Source: Ferrovibrio sp964429465
GTDB taxonomy: Bacteria > Pseudomonadota > Alphaproteobacteria > Ferrovibrionales > Ferrovibrionaceae
Length of the DNA stretch: 18,308 nt
Reading direction: 5' to 3'
Assembly (NCBI GenBank): GCA_964429465.1
Contig: CAYSCA010000049.1
Location: 1-18,308, forward strand
The position numbers and the translations under genes were made by a program. The notes beneath the pieces were generated by a model, which saw nothing but the letters and a program-made list of their open reading frames with translations, did no database searches and was not told the DNA's origin. Below, piece after piece: positions 15,248 to 18,308 of the stretch; the stretch's first letter is position 1; every line of letters begins with the position of its first letter.

Positions 15248-15264
15248 GCGTCGCCCCGGCGCGT

Positions 15265-16164
15265 TCAGCCCCTCTTTTCCTGCAACGAATAGATGCCGCT
15301 GTAGCCCGTGGTGAAATCCGGCGGCAGTTCGATCATGCCTGCCTCGACCCGGGCATGGCTGGCAGGTTCCCCGCGAACCGCGCAGTTGCGGTGGGTGCTG
15401 TCGATCACCGGCGCGGTGTAGGCAAACGCATCGGCCGCGGCATACTGGATGATATAGGTTGTGCGCATTGCCTCCGAATGGTTCGGTCCCGATCCGTGCA
15501 CGGTCAGCCCATGATGGGCGACAATGTCGCCGGGATCGACTTCGCTATCCTCGGCAATCGCCAGCTCGGCATCGGTGATGCTGCTGTTGCAGTTCAGCAC
15601 ATATTGTCCGTTGGCCCAGTGGCTGCGCGGACCATTGCGATGGCTGCCCGGAATGGAACGCAGGCAGCCGTTGCCCGCGCGCGCCTGATTGAGCGGGACG
15701 CTCAGGGCCACGAGATTGCTGTTGGTATGCGGAAAGACCGGCCAGTCCTGATGCCAGCCGATTTCGGCGCCACCACCGGGCAGTTTGAAATTGATCTTGG
15801 AGTGATAGAACTTCACCGGGCCTCCGATCAGATCGGCGGCGATGTCGCCCAGCACGGAGTCGAATGCTGTTTCCAGATAGACGTCATCCAGTTCGGTCGG
15901 GCTGGAGATGCGGCGGATACGCGGCCGCTCCGGGCTATGCTCGGCAGCCAGATCGAAATGCTTGGTCTTCGCCGTCAGCTTCGCGCCTTCGCGCCACAGT
16001 TGCTCGGTGACCGCGATCAGCCGCGCCAGCAGGCGAAAATCGAAGACCTGCCGGAGTTCAACGTAGCCCCTGTCACGGTAGGTCGCGATCTGCGCGTCAC
16101 TCAGCACGCGTTTATGCGGCGGTACGGGGCGCGGCCTGTTGATGCTTCGAGCGGCGGTATTCAT
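15265..16164 (-). CDS. Phytanoyl-CoA dioxygenase (PhyH) family protein, second of tandem pair
   Basis: A 299-residue Fe(II)/2-oxoglutarate-dependent oxygenase of the PhyH family. The metal-binding facial triad is visible: H138 and D140 in EIGWHQDWPVFPH, and the distal H223 in HHGLTVHGSGPNHSE. NGCLRSIPGSHRNG is the usual family segment between them. It presumably hydroxylates a small metabolite. I chose the ATG at 16164; the frame stays open up to 16404, but that stretch overlaps the other dioxygenase gene, has no family similarity and looks out-of-frame. A GGAG lies before 16164, inside the end of the upstream gene, which stops 4 bp before. The gene is therefore translationally coupled to its neighbour. 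The two proteins are related in motif but diverged in sequence and length, so they probably differ in substrate or act in succession. Confidence 0.88.
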   Translation of the reverse strand: MNTAARSINRPRPVPPHKRVLSDAQIATYRDRGYVELRQVFDFRLLARLIAVTEQLWREGAKLTAKTKHFDLAAEHSPERPRIRRISSPTELDDVYLETAFDSVLGDIAADLIGGPVKFYHSKINFKLPGGGAEIGWHQDWPVFPHTNSNLVALSVPLNQARAGNGCLRSIPGSHRNGPRSHWANGQYVLNCNSSITDAELAIAEDSEVDPGDIVAHHGLTVHGSGPNHSEAMRTTYIIQYAAADAFAYTAPVIDSTHRNCAVRGEPASHARVEAGMIELPPDFTTGYSGIYSLQEKRG

Positions 16165-16168
16165 GGCG

Positions 16169-16987
16169 TCACTCCGCTGCCAGAGGCGCTGCGGAGTCCA
16201 GGATCGCATCGCTGCCCATGACGAGTGGCTTGAAGTTCGTCGAACGGACGTAATCCGGCCGCGGGTTCGGAACGGCGCCGGGCTTGTTGGCGACCTGATT
16301 GTACACGTAATAGACCTGCCAGCGGTCGTGCCGCGAGAGGTTGTGCCCGGAGCCGTGCAGGATATTGGGATGAAAAAACACCACCGTTCCCGGCTTGCCG
16401 ACAATGCGCACCGGCTCGGGCCCTGCCTCCATGATCTCCAGCAGCTTCTGCTTCGGTACGACCCATAATTTGTAAGACGTGGTGCGGTCGTCGAATTCCG
16501 GCTCGATCAGCCCGTACTTATGGCTCCCCGGGATAAAGTAGAGACAGCCGCCGATCTCGGTCGGTTCGTCCAGCATCACCAGCGCGGTGGTCAGATCCGG
16601 GCTCGGCACCCCGTCCTGCTTCCAGGTGCCGTAATCCTGGTGCCATTGCCAGACGGAGCCGTCGATAGCGGTCTTGAGATTGCATTTGGTGTGATAGATG
16701 TAGAGCTGCTCGTCTTCGAGCAATTGTTGCGCGGGCTGCAGCAGGCGGGGGCAGCGCGCCGCTGCGTGGAAGGGCTTTGACGCAGTCGGGCCGTCGGCCT
16801 CGTGCACGCGGTAGATCGTCTTGGCGATTCCGCCATTGCGCTCGCGCACCAGATGGTCGGTATCGATCTGCTGGATGCGGGTGAGTTCCGCCTTCATCGC
16901 GGCGACCTCAGCCGGCGAAAACAATTCCGCGACGATCAGAAAACCGTCCCGGCGATACTGCTCAAGCTGGCTTGCGGTAAGCTGCAT
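16169..16987 (-). CDS. Phytanoyl-CoA dioxygenase (PhyH) family protein, EctD-like motif, first of tandem pair
   Basis: A 272-residue Fe(II)/2-oxoglutarate oxygenase. The triad is H116 and D118 in QWHQDYGTWKQDGVP and H211 in FFHPNILHGSGHN; GGCLYFIPGSHKYG lies between them. The WHQDYGTWKQDG segment resembles the WHSDFETWHxEDG signature of ectoine hydroxylase EctD, but no ectoine genes are present, and other PhyH enzymes share this form. The N-terminus LTASQLEQYRRDGFLIVAELF is the typical family opening. AGGAGGAG (16993-17000) gives an excellent ribosome site. The gene lies downstream of a GntR-type regulator on the same strand and has its own promoter and palindrome in the gap, so regulation by that protein is likely. 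Family sure, substrate unknown. Confidence 0.92.
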   Translation of the reverse strand: MQLTASQLEQYRRDGFLIVAELFSPAEVAAMKAELTRIQQIDTDHLVRERNGGIAKTIYRVHEADGPTASKPFHAAARCPRLLQPAQQLLEDEQLYIYHTKCNLKTAIDGSVWQWHQDYGTWKQDGVPSPDLTTALVMLDEPTEIGGCLYFIPGSHKYGLIEPEFDDRTTSYKLWVVPKQKLLEIMEAGPEPVRIVGKPGTVVFFHPNILHGSGHNLSRHDRWQVYYVYNQVANKPGAVPNPRPDYVRSTNFKPLVMGSDAILDSAAPLAAE

Positions 16988-17000
16988 GACGGCTCCTCCT

Positions 17001-17027
17001 ATCTAGTATACTAGTAATATACCAGAT
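17001..17027. promoter_or_regulatory. AT-rich dyad cluster, putative GntR-family operator
   Basis: The perfect 12-bp palindrome CTAGTATACTAG (17003-17014) fits the TnGT-N-ACnA pattern common to GntR/FadR-group operators. It is nested in a larger imperfect repeat, ATCTAGTAT (17001-17009) with ATACCAGAT (17019-17027), 8 of 9 bases pairing. The island is strikingly AT-rich for this window. It covers the predicted transcription start and the -10 box of the dioxygenase genes, so a bound regulator should repress. Confidence 0.65.
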
Positions 17028-17043
17028 GCTCAGCGAGGGTCAA
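17016..17043 (-). promoter_or_regulatory. Sigma70-type promoter of the dioxygenase pair
   Basis: Read on the minus strand, TTGACC (complement of 17038-17043) and TATATT (complement of 17016-17021) are 16 bp apart. The start site should fall near 17009, inside the CTAGTATACTAG palindrome. The -35 begins only 2 bp after the stop codon of the GntR gene, and no terminator separates them, so read-through from the regulator gene may add transcription. Confidence 0.65.
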
Positions 17044-17045
17044 GT

Positions 17046-17744
17046 TCAGCTGCCGGGCAAAGTTTTCCTTGCGAAATCAACGAGATGATCCGTCAGGCGA
17101 TCGGAAGCGGCTGCAGCCCTCGCCTCGTCCCCGCTGGCAATGGCCCGCGCGACCGCGACATGCAGCCGTGCGGTCTCGTCGAAAGCGCCGAAAGCTTCGC
17201 CGAGGTCCTTCTGGTGGAAAAACCAGAACCGGCGCGACACCGAATGAAGCGTCGCCACCGTGCGCGCCGCGATCTCGTTGCGCGCGGCCCTGGCGGTCCA
17301 GAGATTGAGTTCGTTGTCGCCGCGCAGGAAGGCCTTGGCATCCCCCGCGGCCGCCGCCTGCTCCATGTCGTCAGCGAGCCCGGCGAAGGCGCTTCGCTCG
17401 GCGGCATCGGCACGTTTCGCAGCGGCTCGCGCCAACATGCGGTCCAGCTCGCGACGGGTTTCGAGTACCTGCAACTGCTGCCGCACGTCGATGCTGGTGA
17501 CGACGACGCCGCGCCGCGGCAGCACCTGCACGAGGTATTCCCGCGCCAGCCGCTGTAGCGCTTCGCGGACCGGCGTCATGCCGATGCCCAGCCGCTTGCT
17601 CAGGCTCGCCTCGGAGACGATTTCGCCCGGCGCCAGTTCCAAGGTGACGATCATCTCTTCCAGCCGGCGATGTGCCTCCTCGGTCAGCGTCACTGCTGCG
17701 GCGCGGGGCAAGCTTCCGGATGCGCTGGGAGTCTGGCTGTTCAT
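17046..17744 (-). CDS. GntR-family (FadR/FCD subgroup) transcriptional regulator
   Basis: A 232-residue repressor-type regulator. The winged helix (about 20-85) has EAHRRLEEMIVTLELAPGE followed by SEASLSKRLGIGMTPVREAL and the wing LPRRGVVVTSI. The C-terminal FCD domain (about 90-225) senses a small, usually acidic metabolite, often with a bound metal. Expected ligands are D143, H195 and H220; the fourth position, normally His in a D-x-x-x-H motif, is N147 here (DNELN). The gene is immediately upstream of the two PhyH-family genes, and the 58-bp gap holds a promoter and a GntR-like palindrome, so their control is its likely job. TTGGCC-N16-GATATT upstream would place the transcript start only about 3 nt before the ATG, giving a nearly leaderless message. 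Family sure, effector unknown. Confidence 0.92.
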   Translation of the reverse strand: MNSQTPSASGSLPRAAAVTLTEEAHRRLEEMIVTLELAPGEIVSEASLSKRLGIGMTPVREALQRLAREYLVQVLPRRGVVVTSIDVRQQLQVLETRRELDRMLARAAAKRADAAERSAFAGLADDMEQAAAAGDAKAFLRGDNELNLWTARAARNEIAARTVATLHSVSRRFWFFHQKDLGEAFGAFDETARLHVAVARAIASGDEARAAAASDRLTDHLVDFARKTLPGS

Positions 17745-17753
17745 GGGCGGCAG

Positions 17754-17781
17754 AATATCAGCCCTGTCGCGGCACGGCCAA
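17754..17781 (-). promoter_or_regulatory. Possible promoter of the GntR gene
   Basis: On the minus strand, TTGGCC (complement of 17776-17781) and GATATT (complement of 17754-17759) are 16 bp apart, in the 45-bp gap upstream of the regulator. The match is moderate. It would start transcription within a few bases of the ATG, and no Shine-Dalgarno is visible there. Confidence 0.35.
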
Positions 17782-17789
17782 GCCTGCGC

Positions 17790-18308
17790 TCAGAACAGAT
17801 TGAACGTATTGCCCACGATGCCGAGCGGCAGGCGGCCGGCCTCGAAGAGGCGGAACTTGACCGCGAAGGGATGCTCGGAATCCTCGCCGGCCGCCAGCAC
17901 GAGCGCCGCCTGGTAGGCCGCCTGCGCCGCGGCACCGGCGGCGACCTTGATCAGCGCCTGGTCGGCCACGCCGCCGCGTGCCGCCGAGACGGCGGCCAGG
18001 CCATGCGCCACTTCGCCGGCCCGGGTCGAGACATGGGTGAGCGCCACCATCAGGTCATGCTCGTCGTTGCGCGTCAGCGCCGCATCCAGCAGGGCGCGGC
18101 GCATCTGCTCTTCCGCCTCCCACCAATCCTGGCTCCAGTCGGGCGCCTGGGCTGCCGCCTCCGCCGCGCGCCAGTCCTCGACGGCGGCGACGCGCACTTC
18201 GGGGAAGCCGAGGCCCGCGACATAGAGTTCGGCATCGTCGATCTCGGAGGGCTCGAGCGGCTGGCCGACCGCGGCGAACCAGCTCATGCCGCCGATCATC
18301 TTCGCCAG
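17790..18308 (-). CDS. Uncharacterised alanine-rich protein, probably 5'-truncated by the window edge
   Basis: I do not recognise this family. The frame is open to the right edge (three further codons, for Leu-Ala-Lys, precede the ATG at 18299), and neither that ATG nor the next in-frame one (MSWFAAVG) has a convincing ribosome site. The coding start may therefore lie outside the window. The visible 169 residues are acidic and helix-prone, with tryptophans clustered in DWSQDWWEAEEQMRRAL. A run of alanines (VAAGAAAQAAYQAALVLAAG) is followed by a conserved-looking end, HPFAVKFRLFEAGRLPLGIVG, NTFNLF. The alanine stretch is not hydrophobic enough to be a confident membrane helix. It lies 45 bp upstream of the GntR gene on the same strand. 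Coding is supported by length and codon pattern; function unknown. Confidence 0.6.
   Translation of the reverse strand: MAKMIGGMSWFAAVGQPLEPSEIDDAELYVAGLGFPEVRVAAVEDWRAAEAAAQAPDWSQDWWEAEEQMRRALLDAALTRNDEHDLMVALTHVSTRAGEVAHGLAAVSAARGGVADQALIKVAAGAAAQAAYQAALVLAAGEDSEHPFAVKFRLFEAGRLPLGIVGNTFNLF

Noticed and set aside
15238..15260. Weak stem GCTGGGG/CCCCGGC at the end of the small membrane protein gene as a terminator
   Set aside because: It needs a wobble pair, has no T-run, and overlaps the coding end.
16165..16404. N-terminal extension of the second PhyH gene to an ATG at 16404
   Set aside because: The extension is the out-of-frame reading of the first PhyH gene, shows no family similarity, and a ribosome site supports 16164.
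16169..16987. Ectoine hydroxylase EctD
   Set aside because: The motif around the iron site is similar, but no ectABC genes are present and other PhyH enzymes share it, so only the family is called.
1..18308. Mobile element, phage, defence island or CRISPR
   Set aside because: No transposase, integrase, phage structural gene, direct-repeat array or attachment-like duplication is visible, and gene order and base composition look chromosomal throughout.

Overview
The window is a gene-dense, very GC-rich stretch of bacterial chromosome. The codon use, the gene families and the style of the intergenic repeat suggest an alphaproteobacterium, probably of a Rhodospirillales-like lineage. That placement is inference, because no rRNA, tRNA or other diagnostic marker is present. 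I see no CRISPR array, tRNA, rRNA, insertion sequence, integrase or phage gene. Seventeen protein genes are called; the first and probably the last run off the window edges.

Layout: (1) 1-2516, plus strand: the 3' part of an Amt ammonium channel gene, a strong intrinsic terminator, then an MFS transporter. (2) 2520-3101, minus: a PA14-domain lipoprotein. (3) 3215-5904, plus: a tight four-gene operon (Old Yellow Enzyme, TetR-family regulator, YciI-like protein, 3-methyladenine DNA glycosylase) behind a near-consensus sigma70 promoter that carries two palindromic boxes. (4) 5901-7343, minus: a CoA-binding, ADP-forming acyl-CoA synthetase-like protein whose stop codon overlaps that of the glycosylase. 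(5) 7495-10035, plus: a large membrane-embedded patatin-like lipase, overlapping tail to tail with exonuclease III (minus), which follows a ketopantoate reductase-family gene. (6) 11899-12393, plus: a GFA-family zinc protein, followed by a compound palindromic repeat that separates it from a minus-strand set of NTF2-like protein, cytochrome P450 and isocitrate lyase/PEP mutase-family protein. (7) 15008-15247, plus: a small two-helix membrane protein. (8) 15265-17744, minus: a GntR/FCD regulator followed by two tandem phytanoyl-CoA dioxygenase-family genes whose promoter sits in an AT-rich island full of dyad symmetry. (9) 17790-18308, minus: an unrecognised gene.

Two regulatory circuits stand out. 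In the first, OYE, a regulator with cysteines placed like the NemR sensor cysteine, a YciI-like protein and a DNA alkylation repair enzyme form a plausible response to electrophiles. Its promoter carries two TAGGNC-N4-GNCCTA boxes whose architecture resembles the NemR box. In the second, the GntR regulator probably controls the two non-heme iron oxygenases through a CTAGTATACTAG palindrome covering the predicted transcription start. The substrates of the oxygenases, the P450 set and the patatin protein cannot be read from the sequence.
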